Assembly (NCBI RefSeq): GCF_029433515.1
Contig: NZ_JAQTIG010000001.1
Coordinates: 558,001 to 622,000 of the forward strand
From: Lactobacillus sp. ESL0679
Lineage (GTDB): Bacteria > Bacillota > Bacilli > Lactobacillales > Lactobacillaceae
DNA length: 64,000 bases
Direction of reading: 5' to 3'
Part shown: positions 53,943-61,835 of the stretch, one piece after another
How the letters are laid out: the number at the start of each line of letters is the position of its first letter
Numbering within the stretch: the first letter of the stretch is position 1
Program-made: the position numbers and the translations under genes
The notes under the pieces: generated by a model
Seen by the model: the letters and a program-made list of their open reading frames with translations, nothing else
What the model was told of the DNA's origin: nothing
Databases searched by the model: none

Positions 53943-54356
53943 GTGGTTAATTCGTTTTAGATAATAGCTAAAACTCTCGGAGTCGGCAATCTTTCCATTT
54001 TCTTTGCCTTCATACCAATCAATTTTATCGTTTAAGATTTGTAAATGATATTGCTGCTCAGCAATTAGTTTTAAAAATTTTTGCTGTGTTTTTTTGAGTA
54101 GCTGCAAGCGCTGGGGAATGGTTGCGTCGCCTTGAGCGCGCCAAGCTACATATTTTTTCAAATCAGCAATGCTCATCCCCGTATTTTTTAGATGCATTAA
54201 AAATCTCATCCAATTGACATCATCTTCATCATAATACCGCTGCTTGTTGGCCAAACGATGAGGCTTAATTAGGTCTTCCTCTTCATAATAACGCAAAGTT
54301 GATGGTGCCAAGTTAAACTTAGTGCTGAATTGCTGAATACTATATTTGTCTTTCAT
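53934..54356 (-). CDS. MerR family transcriptional regulator, 140 aa
   Basis: N-terminal winged HTH: YSIQQFSTKFNLAPSTLRYYEEEDLIKP then KQRYYDEDDVNWMRFLMHLKNTGMSI, followed by a dimerisation coiled coil (about 80-118). No Cys cluster for metal binding, so it belongs to the AdhR/YfmP-like group responding to aldehydes, oxidants or other small molecules. Divergent from the CMD-cupin gene, with a MerR-type promoter/operator between. Confidence 0.9.
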   Translation of the reverse strand: MKDKYSIQQFSTKFNLAPSTLRYYEEEDLIKPHRLANKQRYYDEDDVNWMRFLMHLKNTGMSIADLKKYVAWRAQGDATIPQRLQLLKKTQQKFLKLIAEQQYHLQILNDKIDWYEGKENGKIADSESFSYYLKRINHKK

Positions 54357-54376
54357 CTGTTTGTTTTCCTTTTATC

Positions 54377-54407
54377 TTGACTTAAAGTTAACTTTAAGGA
54401 ATAGACT
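54377..54407 (+). promoter_or_regulatory. MerR-type promoter with 18-bp operator
   Basis: TTGACT (54377-54382) and TAGACT (54402-54407) with a 19-nt spacer, the long spacing typical of MerR-activated promoters. The perfect palindrome CTTAAAGTTAACTTTAAG (54381-54398) fills the spacer. Confidence 0.85.
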
Positions 54408-54436
54408 ACCACTAAACAAGAAAGAAGGAAGTTAAA

Positions 54437-55165
54437 ATGGCAAAAAAACAAACCGCAGGCAGAAAAAATTTAGGCAATTTCGCGCCACAATTCGCTGCTT
54501 TAAATGATGATGTTTTGTTTGGCCAAGTTTGGGCAAAAGAAAATGAATTGTCAGCTCATGATCGCTCGCTGATCACCATTGCTGCCTTGATGGCAATGGG
54601 CAACACTGAACAGATTGAAGCACACTTAAATATCGGCAAAACCAACGGTATTACCAAAGAAGAAATTGTTGCAGAAATTACTCATTTGGCCTTTTATGTT
54701 GGTTGGCCCAAAGCGTGGTCAACCTTTAACCGTGCTAAAGAAATTTGGCAGGGTGATGAGGAAATCCCACAGCAGCCAGGAATTTTTGCTACCGGACCTA
54801 AAAATACTGCATACGATCAATATTTTGTCGGTCAAAGCTACAATAATTCACTGGTTAAGCCAGAGAAAAATGGTAGCAGGGTTCCAGTTAATAACGTGAC
54901 CTTTGAGCCAGGATGCTATAACCATTGGCACATTCATCATGACGGCAGCCAAATTTTGTTGGTAACTGGCGGTCGAGGCTGGTACCAAGAATGGGGAAAG
55001 AACCCACAAGAATTAACTCCGGGATCAGTTATTGTAGTTCATGATGGTGTCAAGCATTGGCATGGTGCTGCTAAAGACAGCTGGTTTAGTCATTTAGCCA
55101 TTACGACGGGCAAGACAGAGTGGCTGGAACCGGTTCAACCGGCGGAATATGAGCAGTTGCCATAA
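54437..55165 (+). CDS. CMD-cupin fusion protein, 242 aa
   Basis: Two domains in one chain. Residues 1-110 are carboxymuconolactone-decarboxylase-like (AhpD superfamily): VWAKENELSAHDRSLITIAALMAMG near 36 and HLNIGKTNGITKEEIVAEITHLAFYVGWPK; the AhpD CxxC pair is absent. Residues 130-235 are a cupin with metal-ligand motifs NHWHIHHDGSQILLVTGGRGW and HDGVKHWHGA. Such fusions are usually redox or detoxification genes. AAGAAGGAAG precedes ATG 54437. Target of the adjacent MerR regulator; followed by the broken SDR gene. Confidence 0.88.
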   Translation: MAKKQTAGRKNLGNFAPQFAALNDDVLFGQVWAKENELSAHDRSLITIAALMAMGNTEQIEAHLNIGKTNGITKEEIVAEITHLAFYVGWPKAWSTFNRAKEIWQGDEEIPQQPGIFATGPKNTAYDQYFVGQSYNNSLVKPEKNGSRVPVNNVTFEPGCYNHWHIHHDGSQILLVTGGRGWYQEWGKNPQELTPGSVIVVHDGVKHWHGAAKDSWFSHLAITTGKTEWLEPVQPAEYEQLP

Positions 55166-55189
55166 GCAAACGAGAAAGGAAAAGATCAA

Positions 55190-55601
55190 ATGGCAATTAA
55201 AGATAAGGTAATTATTATTACAGGGGCATCATCTGGTATTGGTGCAGCAACCGCAAAATTATTAGCGGAAAAGGAAGCTAAGGTTGTTTTAGCGGCTAGA
55301 CGTGAAGACAAATTGCAGGCACTGACAACTGAAATTACCCAGAGGGGTGGCAACTAAGCATGCAATTCGCAATTTAATGGAAGTACTGCGTATGGAATCA
55401 GCGACTGATGGGAATAATATTCGGACAACAACGATTTATCCGACTGCCATTCAAACAGAATTATTGAATACAGTTTCTGATAAGCAGGCAGCGAATGCGC
55501 TGCATAAAACTTATAATAATTATCAGCTTAGTCCTGAAAGAATTGCTAACGCTGTTGCTTTTGCAATGATCAACCAAGAGATACTAACATTAGCAAGTTG
55601 A
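55190..55601 (+). pseudogene. Short-chain dehydrogenase, internal deletion
   Basis: The N-terminal part from ATG 55190 (behind GAAAGGAAAAG) has the Rossmann motif [14 protein letters not shown] and runs to a stop at 55355-55357. The next frame (55347-55601) carries a typical SDR C-terminus, [18 protein letters not shown] and YPTAIQTELL. About 100 residues including the catalytic Ser and Tyr of the YxxxK motif are missing at the junction near 55345, and the frame shifts. An intact family member has about 245 residues. Formerly co-transcribed with the CMD-cupin gene. Confidence 0.85.
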
Positions 55602-55653
55602 CAATTGGGTCAACAAGACAGCCGTGGTAATAAAAACAGGTTAATTTTAATCA

Positions 55654-55669
55654 TGTTTCATGTGAAACG
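55654..55669. promoter_or_regulatory. Candidate parS site 6
   Basis: TGTTTCATGTGAAACG, two mismatches to TGTTNCACGTGAAACA. It lies in the 340-nt gap after the SDR pseudogene; the rest of 55670-55860 is AT-rich with no feature I can support. Confidence 0.55.
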
Positions 55670-55868
55670 TGAATTATTTGAACGCAGATTAGATTGCATC
55701 TATCAAATTAATTAATCAGGTGTTCAACTTAAAATTGCAATTTACAAATATAATAAAAAATCACTTTAATGCTGCCTTCTAAATGATTAACACAAGCTAC
55801 TTGAGCTATCATATTTTGTCTTGAATATGGTGGCTCTTTTAATTTATGGTAATAATTAATGATATGAT

Positions 55869-55909
55869 TTGACGCTGACAATATTAGTTTATATTTGAAA
55901 GCGCTTTTT
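55869..55909 (+). promoter_or_regulatory. Promoter with cre site
   Basis: TTGACG (55869-55874), a TATATT/TATTTG -10 region near 55890, and directly downstream TGAAAGCGCTTTTT (55896-55909), which fits the CcpA cre consensus with one mismatch. It predicts glucose repression of the SemiSWEET operon. Confidence 0.65.
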
Positions 55910-55941
55910 ATATGTGAGACAATGGTCTACGAGGTGAACAT

Positions 55942-56202
55942 ATGAAATTAGAAAAAATAATGAATATTTTAGGCTGGGTAGCATCTATTACTGCAATTAT
56001 TATGTACGTATCATATATACCACAGATTATGAATAATCTTCATGGAGTAAAGGGTAGTCCAATTCAACCTTTAGCAACGGCAATAAATACTTTTTTATGG
56101 GTTATCTATGCTTTGTTTAAAAAAGATCGTGATATTCCATTAGCAGCTTGTAATGCTGCTGGAGTTGTATTTGGCTTGATTACATTTTTCACAGCATTAT
56201 AA
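55942..56202 (+). CDS. SemiSWEET sugar transporter, 86 aa
   Basis: Three-helix SemiSWEET (MtN3/saliva family) that dimerises to pass sugars through the membrane. Hydrophobic segments at about 8-30, 40-60 and 65-84. The helix-1 PQ motif SYIPQI near 30, the TAINTFLWVIYALFKKDRD block near 46 and the conserved Asn in ACNAAGVVFGLITF near 70 are as in bacterial SemiSWEETs. GAGGTGAAC precedes ATG 55942. Lies 18 nt before the next gene and behind a cre site, so it likely imports the substrate handled by that gene. Confidence 0.88.
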   Translation: MKLEKIMNILGWVASITAIIMYVSYIPQIMNNLHGVKGSPIQPLATAINTFLWVIYALFKKDRDIPLAACNAAGVVFGLITFFTAL

Positions 56203-56220
56203 AATTTAGGAGAAGTTAGT

Positions 56221-57573
56221 ATGGTTAAGATTACTTTAGTTAGTCCAGAAGATAAAATTAAAATTCCAGTGCCAGTGAAGTTTACATTATCAAATAATGT
56301 AATTGGAGATTTATGGTCTGCTGTGACTGATGATGGTCAGCAAGTAGTTTGTCAAAGATTGCATAATGATCGTGCAGCCAATTTTGTGACGATCGTTGAG
56401 TTTAAAAAGGCTACTGAAACTTTAACGTTGCAGAAAGAAATATCGGCTAGTGAAATCACTGGTATTCAAAAAATAGCAACAGCTAAAGAAAAAGACTGTT
56501 ATGTTCATTTGAATACTGGTAAATTTGATTTTGAATTGTGTCGAGGTACGGCTGAGGGTGAAGGCTCATCTAAGTGGGGGTTACGTCATTTTTGGTCTGT
56601 TGAGGAAAACCGTGATTTAGTACCATCAGGCAATAATGCAATTGGTGGCTTTTACGGTCCATTTTTTACGCCAGATAATGGATTAATTAATCCAGCGGAG
56701 CATTTGATTGTTGATATTACTCCGCTAGAAGATGGTCCGATCATGAAAAAATATCGGTTAGCAGGTCGGATTCCGGATGGTACCAAACCGGAACTTCACG
56801 GTAAAAGATTTCATCTAGATTGGTCATTTTATTATAATGTACCATTCTTTTCACGAGTTTATAATGTTGATCATTTTGAAACTACAGTTAATAGGCGATC
56901 AATCGTTGATAAAATTACTGTTGGTGATGAATTTGAGAGTGGCATTGGTCAATTAGTGTTTGATCGATTTGCTACATATGATGGGGTTTGGTATCGTGCT
57001 GGCGACCCATACTCTGGTAAGTTAGCAGAAAAAGTTCAAGAATTAGTTCATGATGGTAAAGAACGTAATGCCCGCTTTGCTGATTTTAAGAAGGCACTAA
57101 CTGGAAATATGGCAAATGCTCACTGGGACTTGTATTGGCGACTTTTTTCAGTTTGGGAAAATGCTTTGTCAAATGAAGAGGAACAAGTAGAACTGCAAGA
57201 TGTTCGGGATCAAGCATTTGTTCTTGCAGAATTGAATAATCGTCCGTGGTTATTCAGTCAGGATCCGGTCAATGTTAGTCAAGTAACGGATCAAACAGTT
57301 TTTGCTGGTCCTGCAAGTAAAAGTGCAGAAATAAATACTGAAACCGGACAAGCTATGATCTGGCAAACATCTGCTGCTTCAAATGCCTTTCAAATTGTGC
57401 AGCGACCACAGTCAGGTTGGCAAAATTGGGGAACTAACGCAGAAAATGAATGTCCTTCGTTGCCTGTTGGCTCTTTGATTCATACAGCTTATGGTCCATA
57501 TCAAGATAATTGGCGTGAAATTGCAGATAGCTTAGAAGCATTGCAAGAAGTAGAAACTAATATAGAAGGATAA
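56221..57573 (+). CDS. Unknown protein, possible carbohydrate-active enzyme, 450 aa
   Basis: I do not recognise the family. No signal peptide or membrane segment, so cytoplasmic. The chain is rich in aromatic residues and beta-strand-like stretches, with clusters such as WGLRHFWSVEEN (about 120), GGFYGPFFTPDNGL (about 141), DWSFYYNVPFFSRVYN (about 200) and WQNWGTNAENECPSLPVG near the end. That looks like a beta-sandwich carbohydrate enzyme or mutarotase. TAGGAGAAG precedes ATG 56221. Coupling to a SemiSWEET gene and a cre site supports sugar metabolism; reaction unknown. Confidence 0.6.
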   Translation: MVKITLVSPEDKIKIPVPVKFTLSNNVIGDLWSAVTDDGQQVVCQRLHNDRAANFVTIVEFKKATETLTLQKEISASEITGIQKIATAKEKDCYVHLNTGKFDFELCRGTAEGEGSSKWGLRHFWSVEENRDLVPSGNNAIGGFYGPFFTPDNGLINPAEHLIVDITPLEDGPIMKKYRLAGRIPDGTKPELHGKRFHLDWSFYYNVPFFSRVYNVDHFETTVNRRSIVDKITVGDEFESGIGQLVFDRFATYDGVWYRAGDPYSGKLAEKVQELVHDGKERNARFADFKKALTGNMANAHWDLYWRLFSVWENALSNEEEQVELQDVRDQAFVLAELNNRPWLFSQDPVNVSQVTDQTVFAGPASKSAEINTETGQAMIWQTSAASNAFQIVQRPQSGWQNWGTNAENECPSLPVGSLIHTAYGPYQDNWREIADSLEALQEVETNIEG

Positions 57574-57591
57574 GTTAAATTAATTTTTAAA

Positions 57592-57618
57592 GTACTAGGC
57601 TAAATCCTAGTATTTTTG
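57592..57618 (+). terminator. Terminator after sugar operon
   Basis: TACTAGG (57593-57599) pairs with CCTAGTA (57606-57612), then T-run. Confidence 0.8.
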
Positions 57619-57719
57619 TTTACAGTATAAAATCCTGTAAAATTCATCTGTTATAAAAGGGTTATAATTTAAGTGATACGATTAGTTGTTCTTTGTATTT
57701 TTTTAAGGAGGGAATTATC

Positions 57720-58583
57720 ATGAAAATTGGTTTTATCGGAACGGGTGTTATGGGGAATGCAATTTGTCTAAATCTACTTAAAGCTGGCTATGAGCTGCTA
57801 GTTTATAATCGCACTAAATCTAAAACTGATAATTTGGTTGCTAAGGGTGCAACCTGGTGTGACAATCCGCAGACTGTTGCAGAGGGAGCCGATGTGATTT
57901 TCACGATGGTTGGTTTCCCGCGTGATGTTGAGCAAGTTTATTTTGATAAAAATGGCATTATGGCTGCAAGCGTTAAAGGTAAGATTTTAGTTGATATGAC
58001 AACATCTAAACCTAAATTAGCGCAAAGGATTTATCAAGCAGGTACTGAGGCAGGCGCTCAAGTGTTGGATGCACCTGTATCTGGTGGTGATTTAGGTGCT
58101 AAAAACGGTACTTTGACCGTCATGGTTGGTGGCGATAAAGCAGCCTTTACAACTTTAGAGCCAGTCTTTAAGGCAATTAGCAGTATGGCACAATATTTTG
58201 GCCCAGCGGGTGCCGGTCAAAACACGAAGATGGCCAACCAGATTATGATTGCTGGTACGATGACGGGAATGACCGAAATGCTAGTTTATGCGCAAAAAGC
58301 AGGATTAGATTTGCCAGCAGTGGTCAAGACGGTTGGCGGCGGCAGTGCTGCTAATTGGAGTCTTAGCAACTATGGTCCACGTGTCTTAAAGGGCGACTAT
58401 ACGCCTGGCTTTTTCAGTAAGCATTTTTTGAAAGACTTGCGGATTGCTCTTGAAACCGCTGAGGAAATGGATATTGAATTGCCTGCAACGCAAAAAGCCA
58501 AAGACCTGTATGAGATTTTAGTTGATGAAAAAGATTTGGGCGACTTGGGCACGCAAGGCTTGATTAAATTGTGGTGGAAGTAG
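57720..58583 (+). CDS. NAD(P)-dependent beta-hydroxyacid dehydrogenase, 287 aa
   Basis: 3-hydroxyisobutyrate dehydrogenase/tartronate-semialdehyde reductase family (6PGDH-like fold). Rossmann GFIGTGVMGNAI at 4, DAPVSGGDLGAKNGTLTVMVGG near 118 (substrate site), and catalytic Lys in GAGQNTKMANQ near 165. ATG 57720 follows AAGGAGGG; the longer frame from 57693 runs through the ribosome site. Substrate cannot be told from sequence. Fourteen nt before an aldo/keto reductase, so one operon. Confidence 0.9.
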   Translation: MKIGFIGTGVMGNAICLNLLKAGYELLVYNRTKSKTDNLVAKGATWCDNPQTVAEGADVIFTMVGFPRDVEQVYFDKNGIMAASVKGKILVDMTTSKPKLAQRIYQAGTEAGAQVLDAPVSGGDLGAKNGTLTVMVGGDKAAFTTLEPVFKAISSMAQYFGPAGAGQNTKMANQIMIAGTMTGMTEMLVYAQKAGLDLPAVVKTVGGGSAANWSLSNYGPRVLKGDYTPGFFSKHFLKDLRIALETAEEMDIELPATQKAKDLYEILVDEKDLGDLGTQGLIKLWWK

Positions 58584-58597
58584 ACTAGGAGAATTGA

Positions 58598-59449
58598 ATG
58601 AAACAAGTAGAAATTAATAACCAAATGGTGCCAGCAATTGGAATCGGCACGTGGCACATGGGTAGTGATCAAGCTAAGGAAGCTGCAGAGCTTGCTGCAA
58701 TTCGTGCCGGAATCGAAGCAGGTGCCAAGTTAATTGATACCGCAGAAATTTATGGCAAGGGTGCATCTGAAACCCTAGTAGGTAAGGCAATTAAGCCATA
58801 TAGTCGTGAAGAATTGTTCGTTGTTTCAAAAGTTTGGCCCGAAAATGCGACTAAGCAAGACTTGGAAAAACACCTAGATGCAAGTTTAGAGCGGCTGCAG
58901 ACTGATTACCTAGATATGTATCTGCTTCATTGGCGTGATCAAGTGCCACTAGAGGAGTCTATTGCCGAGCTTGACCGAATGCGTGAAAAGAGTAAGATTA
59001 AGTCATGGGGTGTTTCCAACTTTGACGTAGCAGACTTAGAAGAAGTTGAGGCACTTCCTGCTGGCAAGTATTTAGCTGCTAATGAAGATCTCTATAATCT
59101 GAACGCACGCGGTTTGGACTTTGATTTGGTTCCGTGGCAAAAAGAACGCAATATTCCGCTACTTGCTTATAGTCCTGTTGGTGGATTACACAATAACTTG
59201 CATGCCGATATGTTAGATAATCCGGTAATTAAACAAATCGCTCAAAAGCACGATGCTTCAGTCTATCAAGTGCTACTTAGCTGGACGATTCGTGATGGGA
59301 TAACGATTGCAATTCCGCAAACAGCTAATGCAGAGCATATGAAAGATAACATTGCTGCTGGGAATTTGGAACTGACGGCTGCTGACTTTGCAGCAATTGA
59401 TGAGCAGTATCCACGTCCAACGCATAAAATTCCACTTGATTTGGATTAA
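58598..59449 (+). CDS. Aldo/keto reductase, 283 aa
   Basis: NADPH-dependent carbonyl reductase. Family tetrad visible: Asp and Tyr in LIDTAEIYGKGASE near 45, Lys in VVSKVWPEN near 75 and His in MYLLHWRDQ near 108; cofactor loop LLAYSPVGGLHNN near 185 and AIPQTANAEHM near 243. AGGAG precedes ATG 58598. Natural substrate unknown. Ends at a terminator. Confidence 0.92.
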   Translation: MKQVEINNQMVPAIGIGTWHMGSDQAKEAAELAAIRAGIEAGAKLIDTAEIYGKGASETLVGKAIKPYSREELFVVSKVWPENATKQDLEKHLDASLERLQTDYLDMYLLHWRDQVPLEESIAELDRMREKSKIKSWGVSNFDVADLEEVEALPAGKYLAANEDLYNLNARGLDFDLVPWQKERNIPLLAYSPVGGLHNNLHADMLDNPVIKQIAQKHDASVYQVLLSWTIRDGITIAIPQTANAEHMKDNIAAGNLELTAADFAAIDEQYPRPTHKIPLDLD

Positions 59450-59455
59450 TGTACT

Positions 59456-59482
59456 AAAGAACTCAATTTGAGTTCTTTTTTT
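59456..59482 (+). terminator. Terminator after aldo/keto reductase
   Basis: AAAGAACTCAA pairs with TTGAGTTCTTT, followed by more T. Confidence 0.85.
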
Positions 59483-59579
59483 ATGCATCTTTTCATAAAT
59501 AGATATTATTTTTTTAGTTATTCAGTATTTATTTTGGTAAAATATATAAGTTAAACAAATTTTATTGGGGAGTAAATTA

Positions 59580-61439
59580 ATGGATTTATCGCTTGTTATT
59601 GTATCTGTGGCTGCTTTTTTGACACCGACACTGCTAGCTCGGTTTAAGGTGTCATTGATACCCACAACCGTTGCGGAAATTATTGTGGGCGTAATTTTAG
59701 GTAAAAGCTGTTTTAATGTTATTCATATTAATTCGGTTTTGAATACTTTGAGTACATTGGGTACAATCATGTTGCTGTTTTTAAGTGGGATGGAGATTGA
59801 TTTTTCATTATTTAAAAAGAGTAAACCCACAACGGTCTTAGCTGCTAAAAAAGCACAAAATAAGACAAAAGAGACACCTCTAAAAAGCGCAATTATTGCC
59901 TATTCGTTAACAATTGTTTCATCTGTTGTTTTGGGAGTTTTGTTTAAAGTCTGCGGCTTATTTTCAGATGTATTTTTGTCAGTAATCCTATTTGCGACGG
60001 TTTCGCTTGGCGTGATGATTAGTATTTTGAAAGAAAATAACTTACTTGGACAATCATACGGCCAAACTTTACTGTTATTTGGTGTGCTAGGTGAAATCAT
60101 TCCACTACTTGGATTAACGATTTATTCTTCAATTAAAAGTGGCAATGGTGGTACGTTATGGCTACTCTCACTAGTGTTTTTAGCTGCGGCATATTTGTTA
60201 GCACGGTTTCGTAATTTCTTTAATGTGTTTGGCAAATTGACTAAATCGACTACACAACTTGATATGCGTTTTGCCTTTTTGGTAATTGTAATCTTGGTTG
60301 TTTTGGCAACATCCGTCGGTGCTGAAAACATTTTAGGAGCGTTCCTTGCGGGGATCGTAATCAAGCTGCTGGAGCCTGAAGAAGCAACTGAAGAAAAATT
60401 AAATGCGATTGGCTATGGCTTTTTAATCCCGTTTTTCTTTATTTTAACGGGTGTGAAATTAAACTTAATTGCGTTACTTGGTTCAAAAGCAACTTTAACA
60501 TTAATTCCATTACTATTAGTTGCATTCTTAGTGGCCAAAATGCCAGCATATTATAGCTTTAAGCAGTTATTTTCTCAGCGTAATGCATTAGCCGGGACCT
60601 TTTTAGTTGAGACGACGATGACGCTGGTTATTTCTGGTGTGGCAGTTGCCCAAAATATTCATGCGTTAAACAATCAGCAGGGTGGTGCCTTGACTTTAGC
60701 TGCAGTGTTAACCTGTTTAATTGGTCCAATGCTTTTTAAGAAGTTATACCAACCAAAAGACGAGCAATTACCAAAGACAATTGTTCATATTATTGGTACT
60801 ACAGTGACTTCTGTTGCCACGTGCCACCAATTACCACACGATTGGTATGATACGCGCTTGTATACGCGACATTCAGAAAGCTATGAAACTTATAAAAATT
60901 CGGCACCAGTAACGCTGCTAGATACAATGGAACCAGTAGCCTTAATTAAACAAGGCATTTTTGATACCGATATTTTAGTAATTACGGACTTGCATTCCAA
61001 GATTAATTATAGTTTGGCCGTAGCTGCTAAAAAGTATGGCGTTGAACGGGTTTTAGTCAGACTTGATGACCCTGATCCTAATGAAATTGATGTCATGAAA
61101 AAAGAGTTAACAAATTTGAAAATTGAGTATTTCAATACTTTTGATACAGGAGTTGGCGTTTTTCGAACAGCAATCGAATCGCCAGAGGTTTTACGTTTTA
61201 TTACTTCAACGACGTCAAGCTTGTTTGAAGTGACGATGACTAATGCGCGCTTTGATGGCAGCTTGATATCAGATTTACCTGAAAATGATGAGGTCGTAAT
61301 TAGTAAAATTGTTCGTAATGGCAAGTTTGTTGATCCACGAGATGATTTGCGTCTGCAACTTGGCGATCACTTAATCATGGCAGGACCACGTGAGGTGGTT
61401 TCGCGCCTGCGATTACTACTTGATAACCAGTTAGGATAA
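59580..61439 (+). CDS. CPA2 antiporter with C-terminal RCK domains, 619 aa
   Basis: Cation:proton antiporter of the KefB/GerN type. Residues 1-390 hold about 12 hydrophobic segments with VAEIIVGVILGKSCF near 32 and VGAENILGAFLAGIVIKLLEPEE near 245. Residues 400-530 resemble a TrkA-N fold but the Rossmann glycines are lost (HIIGTTVTSVATC). Residues from 540 are an RCK-C domain ending QLGDHLIMAGPREVVSRL. ATG 59580 has GGGGAG upstream; a TTG at 59565 is less likely. Likely gated by a cytoplasmic ligand such as a nucleotide or c-di-AMP (inference). Confidence 0.9.
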   Translation: MDLSLVIVSVAAFLTPTLLARFKVSLIPTTVAEIIVGVILGKSCFNVIHINSVLNTLSTLGTIMLLFLSGMEIDFSLFKKSKPTTVLAAKKAQNKTKETPLKSAIIAYSLTIVSSVVLGVLFKVCGLFSDVFLSVILFATVSLGVMISILKENNLLGQSYGQTLLLFGVLGEIIPLLGLTIYSSIKSGNGGTLWLLSLVFLAAAYLLARFRNFFNVFGKLTKSTTQLDMRFAFLVIVILVVLATSVGAENILGAFLAGIVIKLLEPEEATEEKLNAIGYGFLIPFFFILTGVKLNLIALLGSKATLTLIPLLLVAFLVAKMPAYYSFKQLFSQRNALAGTFLVETTMTLVISGVAVAQNIHALNNQQGGALTLAAVLTCLIGPMLFKKLYQPKDEQLPKTIVHIIGTTVTSVATCHQLPHDWYDTRLYTRHSESYETYKNSAPVTLLDTMEPVALIKQGIFDTDILVITDLHSKINYSLAVAAKKYGVERVLVRLDDPDPNEIDVMKKELTNLKIEYFNTFDTGVGVFRTAIESPEVLRFITSTTSSLFEVTMTNARFDGSLISDLPENDEVVISKIVRNGKFVDPRDDLRLQLGDHLIMAGPREVVSRLRLLLDNQLG

Positions 61440-61474
61440 AAATAGCAGCTCACAATTGAGCTGCTATTTTTATA
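61438..61474. terminator. Bidirectional terminator
   Basis: AAAAATAGCAGCTC pairs with GAGCTGCTATTTTT around ACAATT. It serves the antiporter and the small minus-strand membrane gene. Confidence 0.88.
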
Positions 61475-61649
61475 TGATTGCAAAGGCAAGGCAAATGATG
61501 ACTGCTAAGATAATTAGCGGTAATACCAAGTGAATGAAAAAGGTGATAATAATTCCACAAGCTAGCAGGAAAAAGAAAATTTTAAATACTCCAACACCGA
61601 GCTTAAGTAACAGCCAAGTTATTAAAAAAATCAGTAAAAGTGTCAGCAT
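61470..61649 (-). CDS. Small membrane protein, 59 aa
   Basis: ATG 61649 follows TTGGAGGAATTGATT; the chain starts MLTLLLIFLITWLLLKLG and is almost entirely hydrophobic, with two helices split by FKIFFFL. No charged motif suggests a function. The strong ribosome site and own terminator argue it is real. Unknown family; the longer TTG start lies in the ribosome site. Confidence 0.65.
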   Translation of the reverse strand: MLTLLLIFLITWLLLKLGVGVFKIFFFLLACGIIITFFIHLVLPLIILAVIICLAFAII

Positions 61650-61800
61650 AATCAATTCCTCCAATTAAATTAAGAACTATTATAACTGGTTTGAGTAAAA
61701 GAATGCAGAAAAAAGAATAACTTTAAAAATAGTTAATCAGCTACTTTTAAGTGAAAAATTGTTATAATATTATCCCAATCATTTTTGTGGGCAATTAATT

Positions 61801-61814
61801 ATTACCCGGGAAAT
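61801..61814. promoter_or_regulatory. Candidate Noc-binding site 5
   Basis: ATTACCCGGGAAAT, one mismatch to the Noc consensus, 22 nt before the HAD nucleotidase start. Confidence 0.6.
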
Positions 61815-61835
61815 AATGTGAAAGGATGACAGCTT

